Source: Planctomycetota bacterium (lineage in GTDB: Bacteria; Planctomycetota; UBA1135; GCA-002686595). From it: 64,000 bases of DNA. A program made the position numbers and the translations under genes. This document shows, piece after piece, positions 32,215 through 40,504 of this stretch. The notes under the pieces were generated by a model. The model saw only the letters and a program-made list of their open reading frames with translations, had not been told where the DNA came from and did not search any database. Within the stretch, counting starts at the first letter, position 1; the number at the start of each line of letters is the position of its first letter. The DNA lies in NCBI GenBank assembly GCA_029259635.1, contig JAJDEU010000037.1, positions 1 to 64,000 on the forward strand, given 5' to 3'.

Positions 32215-32975
32215 TGCTCCGGTTCCTGCGTCACGCCATCCTGCCCGCCTTCGCGTTCTTCTTCGTGCTCGAGCTGATGCTCGTCGGCGCCATCGAGTTC
32301 TGGCCCGACTTCCGAGAGAACATCGCGGGCATTCGGATCTTCACGCAGTTCAAAGTGCTGCGCGGCCTGGTCGGTCTTCTGAAAGAGGGCGAGCTACCCG
32401 GCTACATCGTCTTCCAGCACTTCTTCAAAGGTAGCCTTCTCGGCGTCACCGTCTCGGTGATGTTCGCGGTGAATGCCGTCGCTGGCGAGGCTCACCGCGG
32501 AACGCTCGAAATCCTGCTGGCGCGGCCGCTCTCGCGCACGAGGATTTTAATGGAGCGCTACCTGCTCGGCGCTCTGCAGATCGTGATCCCGCTCGCCCTC
32601 ACAACCTGGACGATCCCCTACCTCTTGATGGAGCGCTGGGACGAAGAGATCGCCCTCTACCCGCTGATGCTCGGCTCGGTACACATGTCGTGTATGTACC
32701 TCGCCATCCACGGCACGACCTTCTTCCTCTCCACGATCGGGCGCCATCCGATTCGCATCGCGATCGGCATGTTCTTCTTCTGCGTCCTCCAGTTCGCCGT
32801 CTACTTGATGATGGATGCGACGCAATACTCACTCGTGCAACTTGTCGATCCGCTGCTCTTCATCGACCTCTTCACAACCGAGCAGCTCAACTGGAATATT
32901 TGCGGCGGCTTGCTCGGCTACACCGCGCTCACAGTCGCCATGTCGATCTTCGCCTTCCGAAGACGGCTGCCCTAG
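32214..32975 (+). CDS. ABC-2 type transporter permease
   Basis: The 253-residue protein has about six predicted membrane helices and the cytosolic 'GEAHRGTLEILLARPLSRTRIL' segment that is diagnostic of ABC-2 permeases (NosY/NatB-like). With the preceding ATPase it should form a half-size exporter; substrate unknown. Its TAG stop is the left CTAG boundary of a palindromic element (32972-33137), so the insertion left the protein intact. Confidence 0.88.
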   Translation: MLRFLRHAILPAFAFFFVLELMLVGAIEFWPDFRENIAGIRIFTQFKVLRGLVGLLKEGELPGYIVFQHFFKGSLLGVTVSVMFAVNAVAGEAHRGTLEILLARPLSRTRILMERYLLGALQIVIPLALTTWTIPYLLMERWDEEIALYPLMLGSVHMSCMYLAIHGTTFFLSTIGRHPIRIAIGMFFFCVLQFAVYLMMDATQYSLVQLVDPLLFIDLFTTEQLNWNICGGLLGYTALTVAMSIFAFRRRLP

Positions 32976-33137
32976 CAGCCCGTGGCAAAAGTCATTCGCC
33001 CCATGAGCGGCGTCCTTCTGGCCAGGCCGGCACCCGAAAGCCTCGCCGAATCTAGAGATTCGGCTGCATTCCCGGGCGCCAGCCTGACCAAAATTCCGCG
33101 GCCCATGGAACAAAGCACTTTCACCACGGACAGCTAG
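32972..33137 (+). repeat. CTAG-bounded palindromic element, copy 3 (complete, 166 bp)
   Basis: It has exactly the same length as copy 2, with CTAG at 32972-32975 and 33134-33137. The left end CAGCCCGTGGCAAAAGT is complementary to the right end ACTTTCACCACGGACAG with few mismatches. The centre reads CCGAATCTAGAGATTCGG. It lies between the permease stop and the convergent TPR gene, where a long RNA hairpin could form from either side. Confidence 0.85.
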
Positions 33138-33179
33138 CCGCATGACAATCCGATCAACGCGCTCGCGTTCGACGGCGAG

Positions 33180-33875
33180 CTAGAACACGCGCGAAGCGGC
33201 AGCGCGAAGACTCCAAACGGTGGCGTCCTTCTTTTGATAGCCAACCGCCTCTGCCGCGAGCTTGCCGACACTGGCGAAGGCTTCCGAGGCCTCGCTTTTT
33301 CTACCAAGTGATTTGAACGCGAGCCCCTTGCGATAGGCGCACTCCGGCCCCGGGCCGTGATTGCGTTCCACTCGATCGAGATCCATGAGCGAGCCTTCGC
33401 CGTCGCCGAGCAGCAGCTTGGCTTCCGCAAGCCTCATCATCGCCCCGCCGTAGGCGTACTCTTCCTCGATCCCGACGGCGCGCGTCAGCACCTCGACCGC
33501 CTGTTCCGCTTCCTTCGCGCCCAGCTGCGCGCAGCCCAAGCGATAGTTCCACTCGGCCGAATCGGGCTCGGCTCGCACGACCTCTTCCAGCAGCGGAATC
33601 GCGCGCCGATAGTTCCCCTGCTTGAGCAGCAAGAGCCCTAGCTTGCCCAGATTGTGCGGAGTATCGACGGCACCCAGCTCGCGCATCAGGGCCTTCTCTT
33701 TTCTGCGATGGAGAGCGACCGATCCCCACTTGGCGAGCAGGCGACTCACGATCGCGGCGGCGGCAAACAACCCGAGTATCGGCACGGCTCCCGCGAGGCC
33801 GCCGATGACGGGAATCTGGATGAGCAGCAGGTAGACGACCCAGGTCAGGCCTAAAAAACCGAGCAGGCGCAGCAT
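33180..33875 (-). CDS. Membrane-anchored TPR protein
   Basis: The 231-residue protein starts with two hydrophobic segments (about 3-20 and 25-45). A basic stretch and tetratricopeptide repeats from about 75 to 205 follow ('HNLGKLGLLLLKQGNYRRA', 'AEWNYRLGCAQLGAKEAEQA', 'PECAYRKGLAFKSLGRKSEA'). The spacing of Gly/Ala/Leu matches canonical TPRs. It resembles PDZ-less TPR scaffold proteins anchored in the inner membrane; no enzyme domain is seen. The ATG at 33875 begins immediately before the first helix. Confidence 0.78.
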   Translation of the reverse strand: MLRLLGFLGLTWVVYLLLIQIPVIGGLAGAVPILGLFAAAAIVSRLLAKWGSVALHRRKEKALMRELGAVDTPHNLGKLGLLLLKQGNYRRAIPLLEEVVRAEPDSAEWNYRLGCAQLGAKEAEQAVEVLTRAVGIEEEYAYGGAMMRLAEAKLLLGDGEGSLMDLDRVERNHGPGPECAYRKGLAFKSLGRKSEASEAFASVGKLAAEAVGYQKKDATVWSLRAAASRVF

Positions 33876-34088
33876 GGCGGAATTGTAGTGTGACAACGCC
33901 TCACTTGCAGGTCGCTCGGCTAAATGGGTGAATAGCCTGTGCAAGATTTCGAGGGCTTGGCCTGTGGCTTCCGGCAGCTCTGATCGACGATCCGATCGCC
34001 TGTCCTACATGAGCCCCACTCTCGCGATTGAAAAGCAGCCCGCTCGGCTTCCAACGAGTATTTTGTAGGGCTCAGAGAGAGCTCCCAC

Positions 34089-35498
34089 ATGTCCCCTCGC
34101 CCGACCATCATCGCTGCACCGCTCGAACCGCCGGTCGCCCAATCCTCGGGAGTCAAAGACGTCACCGTCGAGTTCGTTCGAGCTCTCTTCGGCGTGTTGC
34201 TCCTGCCCGTTCGTGTGGTCGTCTATCTCCTTCAGCACAAGCGTCGCCAAGCACAGCTTCGCCGCGATCTCGAGAGCCCCGCTTCCATCGCGGAGCTTCC
34301 GCTTCTCAAGTCCGCACACCGCTCGCGCCCGCTGCTGATCTTCATCGCCTGCGCGGAAGCTTCGGGGGAAAAACACGCCGCGAATCTCGTTGATGCGCTT
34401 CGCCAGCTCGAAGCCGAACGCGGCGCTCCCGCTCCGGCCTTTATCGGTCTCGGAGGAGAGCTGCTCGCCGAACGCGGCGTCGAACTCATCGGGGACCCAG
34501 TGTCCCGCGCGGCAATGGGTTTCGATGTCTTTTCGAACCTGCCCTTCTACATGCGCATGCTCGCGAAGTTCTCGCGCACGATTCAGGACCGCCGACCCGA
34601 TCTCTTTCTGCCTGTCGATTCGCCCGCTCTGCACGTTCCCCTCGCGCACATCGCCTGGCGCCGCCACGTACCGGTGGTGCATTTTGTCACTCCGCAATAC
34701 TGGGGCTGGGCGCCCTGGCGTGTCGGCGGCTATCGACGCGCCGTCGATCTCGCTCTCACAATCCTGCCCTTCGAGGCACCTTGGTTCGAGAGAGAGCGCA
34801 TTCCCGTCGCGCACGTCGGCCACCCGTTGCTCGACGAACTCGAAGACATTCCCAGAGGACAGAGCGACAGGACACCAACCAGCTCTCCAATCATCGCGCT
34901 CCTGCCCGGCAGCCGACGTCACGTCGTAACGCGCAACTTGCCGTGGATGCTACGGGTGTTGGCCGAGATCCAGCGCGAGAATCCCGCCCTCCGCGTCGTC
35001 ATTCCCCAGAACGACCCGGCGCTGCGACCCGTCATCGACGGGTTTCTCGAGTCGGCGAATGCCACCGCATGGGCGCGCATCGGATCGGGCAGCCTCCACG
35101 ATGAGCTTGCCCAAGCCCGCGCCGCGTTCAGTGTCTCGGGCACAATCTTGATCGACCTCTTGCACCGACGACTGCCCGCGGTCGTGCTCTATCGGCTGAA
35201 GAACTCCAGGCAAGCCGCGCTCTCCAAGTACATCCTGACCTGCCCCTACTTCTCCTCCGTGAATTTGATTGCCGGTCGCGAGGTACTGCCCGAATTCTGT
35301 TTCTCCATGAACGATCCGAACGAGCCCTTCGACGAGGTCGTCCATGCCGTAACGCGCAGCTTTTCCGACGGGAATTGGCGAGCGGAGTGCTTGGCGGGGA
35401 TGGACCTCGCCGCCGACCGATTGGGTCCCTCGGGCGCTGTCCAGCGAGCCGCTCAGCACGCTCTCGGCCAAATCGAAGACGAGCAAGTCCATGGCTGA
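34089..35498 (+). CDS. lpxB: Lipid-A-disaccharide synthase
   Basis: The 469-residue protein matches LpxB, the GT19 glycosyltransferase that joins UDP-diacylglucosamine and lipid X in lipid A biosynthesis. Characteristic segments are 'IACAEASGEKHAANL', MGFDVF, VTPQYWGWAPWR, ALLPGSRRHV and the SVSGTILIDLLHRRLPAVVLY donor-site region. An N-terminal hydrophobic extension (about 20-45) precedes the usual start and may anchor the enzyme. It indicates an LPS-bearing outer membrane. The last 8 bases overlap the sigma-factor gene. Confidence 0.9.
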   Translation: MSPRPTIIAAPLEPPVAQSSGVKDVTVEFVRALFGVLLLPVRVVVYLLQHKRRQAQLRRDLESPASIAELPLLKSAHRSRPLLIFIACAEASGEKHAANLVDALRQLEAERGAPAPAFIGLGGELLAERGVELIGDPVSRAAMGFDVFSNLPFYMRMLAKFSRTIQDRRPDLFLPVDSPALHVPLAHIAWRRHVPVVHFVTPQYWGWAPWRVGGYRRAVDLALTILPFEAPWFERERIPVAHVGHPLLDELEDIPRGQSDRTPTSSPIIALLPGSRRHVVTRNLPWMLRVLAEIQRENPALRVVIPQNDPALRPVIDGFLESANATAWARIGSGSLHDELAQARAAFSVSGTILIDLLHRRLPAVVLYRLKNSRQAALSKYILTCPYFSSVNLIAGREVLPEFCFSMNDPNEPFDEVVHAVTRSFSDGNWRAECLAGMDLAADRLGPSGAVQRAAQHALGQIEDEQVHG

Positions 35499-36240
35499 TT
35501 CCGCGACCACGCCCGAGCCTCCCGCCGAGGATTCGAATAAAGACGCACTTTCCGTGAAGACCGGACAGGCGCCCGAGTATGTGGATCGTCCGATGGAACT
35601 CGAGGTCAATCAATTGATGGCGGCAACGAAAGCGGGAGATCGAGATGCCTTTGACCGGTTGGTCAATGTGCTCCGCTCGCGCGCTTTTCATATTGCACAT
35701 TCGCTCGTGGGTTCTCGCGAGGACGCCTTCGATATGGCGCAAGAAACTTTCCTCAAGACCTATCGCGCGCGAGAAACTTTTCGCGAGAGCGATCCCTTCC
35801 TGCCCTGGTTCCATCGCATCCTGCGCAACACCTGCTTCAGCTTCTTGCGCAAGAATCGGCGGGTGAAGAAGCACTCGCTCACCGGAGAGCCGGACGAGGA
35901 TGAGGGTGACTGGGAGATCGAGGGCGCCGAGCCGGCTCCGGTCAGCGGTGCGGAGAACGAAGAGCTTCACGGCGTCTTCTGGAACTCGCTCTACAAGCTG
36001 ACGGGTCGCGATCGCGAAATCTTGGCGCTGCGGCACTTCCAAGAGCTCTCCTACAAAGAGATCGCCGAGACCCTCGACATTCCCGAGGGCACCGTGATGT
36101 CGCGCCTGTTCCACGCGCGTCGGCACCTGCGAGATCAACTCGTCCCGCATCTCGACGGCGTCTTGGAGGGCATGGACATCCCCGCACTTATAGAAACCGA
36201 GGGCGACCTGGCTGGCACCGGTCGCGCAAAGAAAAAATGA
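35491..36240 (+). CDS. ECF RNA polymerase sigma factor
   Basis: The 249-residue protein has an unstructured N-terminus of about 35 residues. It is followed by sigma region 2 ('RDAFDRLVNVLRSRAFHIAH', 'DAFDMAQETFLKTYRA', core- and -10-binding) and region 4 with a helix-turn-helix ('YKEIAETLDIPEGTVMSRLFHARRHL'). It should direct transcription of an envelope-related regulon. The gene overlaps lpxB by 8 bp, and its TGA overlaps the start of the anti-sigma gene (ATGA), a coupled arrangement. Confidence 0.93.
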   Translation: MADSATTPEPPAEDSNKDALSVKTGQAPEYVDRPMELEVNQLMAATKAGDRDAFDRLVNVLRSRAFHIAHSLVGSREDAFDMAQETFLKTYRARETFRESDPFLPWFHRILRNTCFSFLRKNRRVKKHSLTGEPDEDEGDWEIEGAEPAPVSGAENEELHGVFWNSLYKLTGRDREILALRHFQELSYKEIAETLDIPEGTVMSRLFHARRHLRDQLVPHLDGVLEGMDIPALIETEGDLAGTGRAKKK

Positions 36241-36689
36241 ACTCCCGAGAGCAAAGAGAGCCTTCCGAAAACGAACTTCGGGCAATGGCTTACGTCGATG
36301 GTGAGCTGAGCCAGGAGGAGGCGCGTCAGTTCGAACAAGGGCTTGCGGCCGATCCGACTCTCGCCAAAGAGGTTGCAGAGCTGAGAGCGCTCGAGGTTAT
36401 GGCTCGACAGATGGCCGCACCCGAACCCATGGACTACGAGTGGGATCGACTCAGTCGCGACCCGTTGCAACGCGCGGGCGTCGGTCTCGGCTTCGCGCTG
36501 ATCATGATCGGCGTTCTCGGATTGGCCTGTTTCGGCACCTGGACGATCGGGTTCCAGTCCGACCTCTCGCTCACCCTCAAGTGCTTGTCGCTCGGAACCA
36601 TTGCGGGCTTCACTCTGATCTTTTTGACCGTCTTGCGCGGCCGCCTGCGTACCCTGCCCTACGACCCGTACACCAATATCAAGCGATGA
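36237..36689 (+). CDS. Membrane anti-sigma factor-like protein
   Basis: The 150-residue protein has an N-terminal anti-sigma domain with the conserved 'AMAYVDGELSQEEARQFEQ' helix and two transmembrane helices (about 83-105 and 118-136). The zinc-binding HxxxCxxC of ZAS-type anti-sigmas is absent. Coupling to the upstream sigma factor supports the role. With no periplasmic domain, release is more likely through membrane or cytoplasmic signals than through a secreted sensor. Confidence 0.82.
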   Translation: MNSREQREPSENELRAMAYVDGELSQEEARQFEQGLAADPTLAKEVAELRALEVMARQMAAPEPMDYEWDRLSRDPLQRAGVGLGFALIMIGVLGLACFGTWTIGFQSDLSLTLKCLSLGTIAGFTLIFLTVLRGRLRTLPYDPYTNIKR

Positions 36690-37000
36690 TCCTCGTAACC
36701 ATTGACCACTTACCCGGCAAGGAAATCACTTCCGTCATCGGTCTCGTCCGCGGAAGTACCGTTCGCGCCGGCCACCTGGGAAAAGACATCACAGCCGTCT
36801 TTAAAAACTTCGTCGGCGGTGAGATCGGGGACTACACCAAGCTGATGGCGGAAGCGCGCGAGCAAGCCCTCGATCGCCTGCGAGAAGAAGCGAAAGCGCT
36901 CGGCGCCGAGGCTGTCGTTGGGCTCAGATTTTCGACATCCTCGATTTCGCCCGGCGCTGCGGAGATCGTCGTCTACGGAACCGCGGTCAAGATCAGCTAA
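36686..37000 (+). CDS. YbjQ/UPF0145 family protein
   Basis: The 104-residue protein belongs to the YbjQ family: 'VIGLVRGSTVRAGHLGKDI', the 'GEIGDYTKLMAEAREQALDRL' helix and 'LGAEAVVGLRFSTSSI' match the family's homopentamer fold. Its function is unsettled; a heavy-metal-binding role has been proposed. The ATG overlaps the anti-sigma stop (ATGA), making it the fourth gene of the lpxB operon. Confidence 0.9.
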   Translation: MILVTIDHLPGKEITSVIGLVRGSTVRAGHLGKDITAVFKNFVGGEIGDYTKLMAEAREQALDRLREEAKALGAEAVVGLRFSTSSISPGAAEIVVYGTAVKIS

Positions 37001-37036
37001 CCCGAGGACGCGTTTCTCGGGCGCGGAGCCAGGAGT

Positions 37037-37726
37037 TCAATACCAGACGGAGACTTCGTCGAGCGGCTTGCGCTGCAGATCTGGCACTTCGCAATCCGCC
37101 GCCGGATAGCCGACCGGAATCAAGAGATAGGCCTTTTCGTTCTCCGGTCGCTCGAGCACACGGCTGAGAAAACCCATCGGACTGGGAGTGTGCGTCAGGG
37201 TTCCGAGTCCGGCCGAGTGCAGCGCGGCCAGCAGGAATCCGGAGGCAATTCCGACGGACTCTTGGGTGTAGTAGTTGGTCTGGCGCTCGCCGTTCTCGTC
37301 CACTCCCCAGGCTTTCCGAAAGACGACGATCAGCGCGGGAGCAATCTCGAGAAAAGGTTTGTGCCAGTCGGTGCCGAGCGGTCGCAGAGCCTCGCGCCAC
37401 TCATCGGTCAACCGATTCTCATAGGTCTCGCGCTCTTCCGCCTCGGCCGCCAGGCGAATCTCCTTCTTGATGGCGGGATCGCGCACGACGGCAAAGGTCC
37501 ACGGCTGGCGGTGCGCTCCGGAAGGCGCGCTGCTCGCCGCGCGGATGCAATCCTCGAGGACACCCTCTGGAATCGGCTTGTCCTCGAAGAAGCGCACGCT
37601 GCGACGCGAGTCGATCGTCTCGTAGAACTCCTTCGCACGACGCGACATCTCTGCCGGTTCGAGGGAATCAAACTGGAGCGGTACAAAGCGCTCTTCACCT
37701 TCTGTCGAATTCACTGTCGAACTCAC
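37037..37726 (-). CDS. Nitroreductase-family flavoprotein (IYD/BluB-like)
   Basis: The 229-residue protein has the FMN-binding nitroreductase fold: 'FYETIDSRRSVRFFEDKPIP' binds FMN phosphate through Arg/Ser residues, SSAPSGAHRQPW packs on the isoalloxazine, and 'LLAALHSAGLGTLTHTPSPM' and LLIPVGYPA complete the core. The SAPSGAHRQPW form resembles the iodotyrosine-deiodinase/BluB branch rather than NfsB. The GTG at 37726 overlaps the stop of the upstream glycosyltransferase (GTGA), so it is translated by coupling; the ORF is open to 37756. Confidence 0.85.
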   Translation of the reverse strand: MSSTVNSTEGEERFVPLQFDSLEPAEMSRRAKEFYETIDSRRSVRFFEDKPIPEGVLEDCIRAASSAPSGAHRQPWTFAVVRDPAIKKEIRLAAEAEERETYENRLTDEWREALRPLGTDWHKPFLEIAPALIVVFRKAWGVDENGERQTNYYTQESVGIASGFLLAALHSAGLGTLTHTPSPMGFLSRVLERPENEKAYLLIPVGYPAADCEVPDLQRKPLDEVSVWY

Positions 37727-38439
37727 GAATCCTCCCGGATGAGTTGGTCTAAGCAAGCGGCGCTTCGGGCGGGATAAGTTCTTTCATCCGCGCTCATGGT
37801 CGCGAGGTCCGCTCGCAGCCGGTCGAGATCCCGCGCAACATCGATATCGTACAAGTCTTTCAAGAGTTCGACTTTCAGTTTGAGCTTGCTCGCAACTTCG
37901 AGAGTCTTCTCGCGCATGTCGCCGGTGGACATCTCGATCTCTTCGAAGAGCGCGCGGTGCGCGTCCTTCATCCCGATCAAGTAATAGCCGCCGCCCGCAT
38001 CGGGGCCGAGCACGAGGTCCGCTCCCGCTTGCAGGCGGTCGTGCGCCTCAATGACGATGGCCGGATCCAGGAGGGGCGCGTCGCTCCCCACGGCCACCGC
38101 AGTGGAGCCGACGGTTCCGGCGAGCTCGACGAAGAAGTAGTGGAGCATGCGCTCGGCCAAGCCCTCGCCAACCTGCGCGCGCTGATCGCGCACGCTCGGA
38201 AAGGTCGAGGCGAACCAGTCCGCCGACTCGGGCGGCGAATAGGCTAGAACGGTGCGATAGGAATCGGAGGGCGCCAGGCGCTCGACCAGGTCGAGCAGCA
38301 TCGCCTCGGCCAAGCGAGCCGCCTGAGCGGGCTCGAGCGGCGGGCACAGCCGTGTCTTGACCCGTCCCGCGACCGGGCGTTTGGCGAAGATCGCTGTGGT
38401 CCGCCGAGGGAGGGGCGAGCTCGGATTGGGTTGTCCCAT
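37723..38439 (-). CDS. TIGR04282/DUF2064 glycosyltransferase-like protein
   Basis: The 238-residue GT-A-fold protein matches the DUF2064/TIGR04282 family: 'AIFAKRPVAGRVKTRLCPPL' is the nucleotide-binding start, GSDAPLL the DxD-like motif, and 'LGPDAGGGYYLIGMK' the acceptor region. Some members participate in arsenosugar formation, others in sugar nucleotide transfer; no arsenic gene is near. It is coupled to the downstream nitroreductase gene. Confidence 0.85.
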   Translation of the reverse strand: MGQPNPSSPLPRRTTAIFAKRPVAGRVKTRLCPPLEPAQAARLAEAMLLDLVERLAPSDSYRTVLAYSPPESADWFASTFPSVRDQRAQVGEGLAERMLHYFFVELAGTVGSTAVAVGSDAPLLDPAIVIEAHDRLQAGADLVLGPDAGGGYYLIGMKDAHRALFEEIEMSTGDMREKTLEVASKLKLKVELLKDLYDIDVARDLDRLRADLATMSADERTYPARSAACLDQLIREDS

Positions 38440-38643
38440 GGTGGATGCTTGGGTTCCCCGCCAGCGGCACGTCTGGCGGAGTCTCAGCCCAGACTAAGCC
38501 ATTGAACCGTGATTCGCTCCACCCTCCCCAGAGTTCCCCGCGCCGATGGTCGATCCCATTTGAACCGCGGTTTACGATCCACGTTCACCGAGAACGGGCG
38601 TCCAAGCCCAGCCCGCTTATCCCGCACTCCCCTGGAGAACAGC

Positions 38644-40470
38644 ATGTTACTCGCTCACTCGATCTTGGCCGTCGCGACCCTTGTCCCCCAGCACGGGGGC
38701 GACTCCCAGCAGGGCGGCGACCCCATCTTGGATCGCAAGTCCGCTGTCGTTCAGGAAGACCCCGGCACGCCGACGGTCTCCGAACTCAAGGACGAGATCG
38801 ACCGCTCGCTTCGTTGGCTGCGCACACAGCAGCATGATGAGAGCGGTGGGTATGGAGACGAGTCGGCGCTTCAGACCAGTACGGCCTTGATCGCGTTCGC
38901 GAGCTCCCACCGCGCCTACCGATACTCCGACGGTCCGTTCATCAGCCGAGCGATTCACCACCTGAGCAAGCTCCAGCGCGACGATGGCGCCTTTACCGAC
39001 GGACAGCTCCAGCGCCCCTCGATCGAGGCGACGACGGCCACGGCAATCGCAGCTCTTGAGGCTCTCGAACTGACCGGCGAGGAGACCATGCACGGGCGTT
39101 CGCTCAGCTACATGGGCAAGTCCGCCGCGGGCTTTGCGACGCTGCATGCTCCGCGCCAATTCGACTCGATTGCAGAGGCGCGCATTCACGCGGGCGAGCT
39201 GCTCAAGAAGCGCTCCGACGACGGCTCCTGGTCCGATGGTTTTTTGAGCACCGGACCGAGCGTCTTGCGCACGGCGCGCTCGGTCATCGAGCTCAATAGT
39301 TCACTCTTAAAACTCAAGACCGCTGACGCGCCCCCCGCGGCGGTGCGCGAGACCAAGCCGCTCCCTCCGCTCTCCCCCGCCAGTCGTCAAGAGGTCATCA
39401 AGGCCTTGGAGTTAGGCGCCGCGTTCTTGATCGACACGTCGGAGAACGGTCGCTTCGGAGCGCTCGGTCGAGAGGACGCCGGAATCACGGCGATGGTGAT
39501 GAGCGCGCTGCTCTCCATCCCCGAGCCGCGCGGCGAGCGCCTTCAAGCCTCCATCAATCAAGGACTCGACTGGCTCGGCTCCCTCCAAAAAGCCGACGGT
39601 TCGATTCACGACGGCCAGCTGGCCAACTACGTCACGTCAGCAAGCATTCTGGCTTTTGCGAAGGCCGGTCGCGAGAAAGACCAACCGATCATCCTCGCTG
39701 CGCGCGGATTCCTCACCAAGCTTCAGGCTGACGAAGGCGAGGGCTACGACCCCACGCACCACTTCTACGGTGGAGTCGGTTACGGCGGCGACGAACGCCC
39801 GGACCTATCCAACCTACAGATGGCACTCGAAGCGCTCTCCGCCTCCGGTCTCGAAACCGGCGACCCCGCCTTTGCGAAAGCGCTGCGCTTTCTCGAGCGC
39901 TCGCAGAATCGCTCGGAGTCCAACGACGTCTCGCTGGTGGACGGCGTCGCCAAGATCCTGAGCGGCAATGACGGTGGCGGCGTGTACGCCCCGGGTCAGT
40001 CGAAGGCCGGCTTGATGACGCTCGCCGACGGCACATTAGTTCCGCGCTCCTACGGCTCGATGACCTATGCGCTTCTGAAGGGTTATCTCTTCGCCGGGCT
40101 CCCGCGCGAAGACCCGCGCGTCGAGGCCGCCTGGCAGTGGCTGCGCAAGAACTATACGCTCGACATCAATCCCGGCTTCGAGGCTTCCGACGATCCGTCG
40201 AGCGCCTACCAGGGTCTGTTCTATTACTTCACCACGATGGCGCGCGCGCTCGCGCTCTACGGTGAGGAGACGGTCCTCGACTCGGCCGGAATCGAGCACG
40301 ACTGGCGCAGCGAGCTGACGAGCCGACTGGCCGCGATGCAACGCCAAGACGGTTCATGGATCAACGAGAACAGCCCGCGCTGGTGGGAGGGCAATCCCGT
40401 GCTCGCGACGGCCTATGCGATGTTGACGCTCGACGTCACGCGCGGTGACTCGGAGACAAGTCCGCGCTAA
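38644..40470 (+). CDS. Secreted protein with prenyltransferase/squalene-oxidase-type alpha-toroid repeats
   Basis: The 608-residue protein has a short signal peptide and then repeated units of the terpenoid cyclase/prenyltransferase alpha-alpha toroid. QW-like motifs are 'RTQQHDESGGYG', 'KLQRDDGAFTDG', 'SLQKADGSIHDG' and 'AMQRQDGSWINE'. A functional squalene-hopene cyclase would carry DxDD and be cytoplasmic-facing; neither the DxDD nor a membrane patch is evident. It is better seen as one of the toroid-repeat proteins common in planctomycetes, with unknown binding role. The ATG at 38644 was chosen because the signal peptide starts there; the frame is open to 38509. Confidence 0.8.
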   Translation: MLLAHSILAVATLVPQHGGDSQQGGDPILDRKSAVVQEDPGTPTVSELKDEIDRSLRWLRTQQHDESGGYGDESALQTSTALIAFASSHRAYRYSDGPFISRAIHHLSKLQRDDGAFTDGQLQRPSIEATTATAIAALEALELTGEETMHGRSLSYMGKSAAGFATLHAPRQFDSIAEARIHAGELLKKRSDDGSWSDGFLSTGPSVLRTARSVIELNSSLLKLKTADAPPAAVRETKPLPPLSPASRQEVIKALELGAAFLIDTSENGRFGALGREDAGITAMVMSALLSIPEPRGERLQASINQGLDWLGSLQKADGSIHDGQLANYVTSASILAFAKAGREKDQPIILAARGFLTKLQADEGEGYDPTHHFYGGVGYGGDERPDLSNLQMALEALSASGLETGDPAFAKALRFLERSQNRSESNDVSLVDGVAKILSGNDGGGVYAPGQSKAGLMTLADGTLVPRSYGSMTYALLKGYLFAGLPREDPRVEAAWQWLRKNYTLDINPGFEASDDPSSAYQGLFYYFTTMARALALYGEETVLDSAGIEHDWRSELTSRLAAMQRQDGSWINENSPRWWEGNPVLATAYAMLTLDVTRGDSETSPR

Positions 40471-40504
40471 AGCGCGCTCGACTTCACACTCGGAGACGCT
40501 GCGG

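Noticed and set aside
38644..40470. Functional squalene-hopene cyclase
   Set aside because: QW-type repeats are present, but a signal peptide precedes them and the catalytic DxDD motif is not seen.
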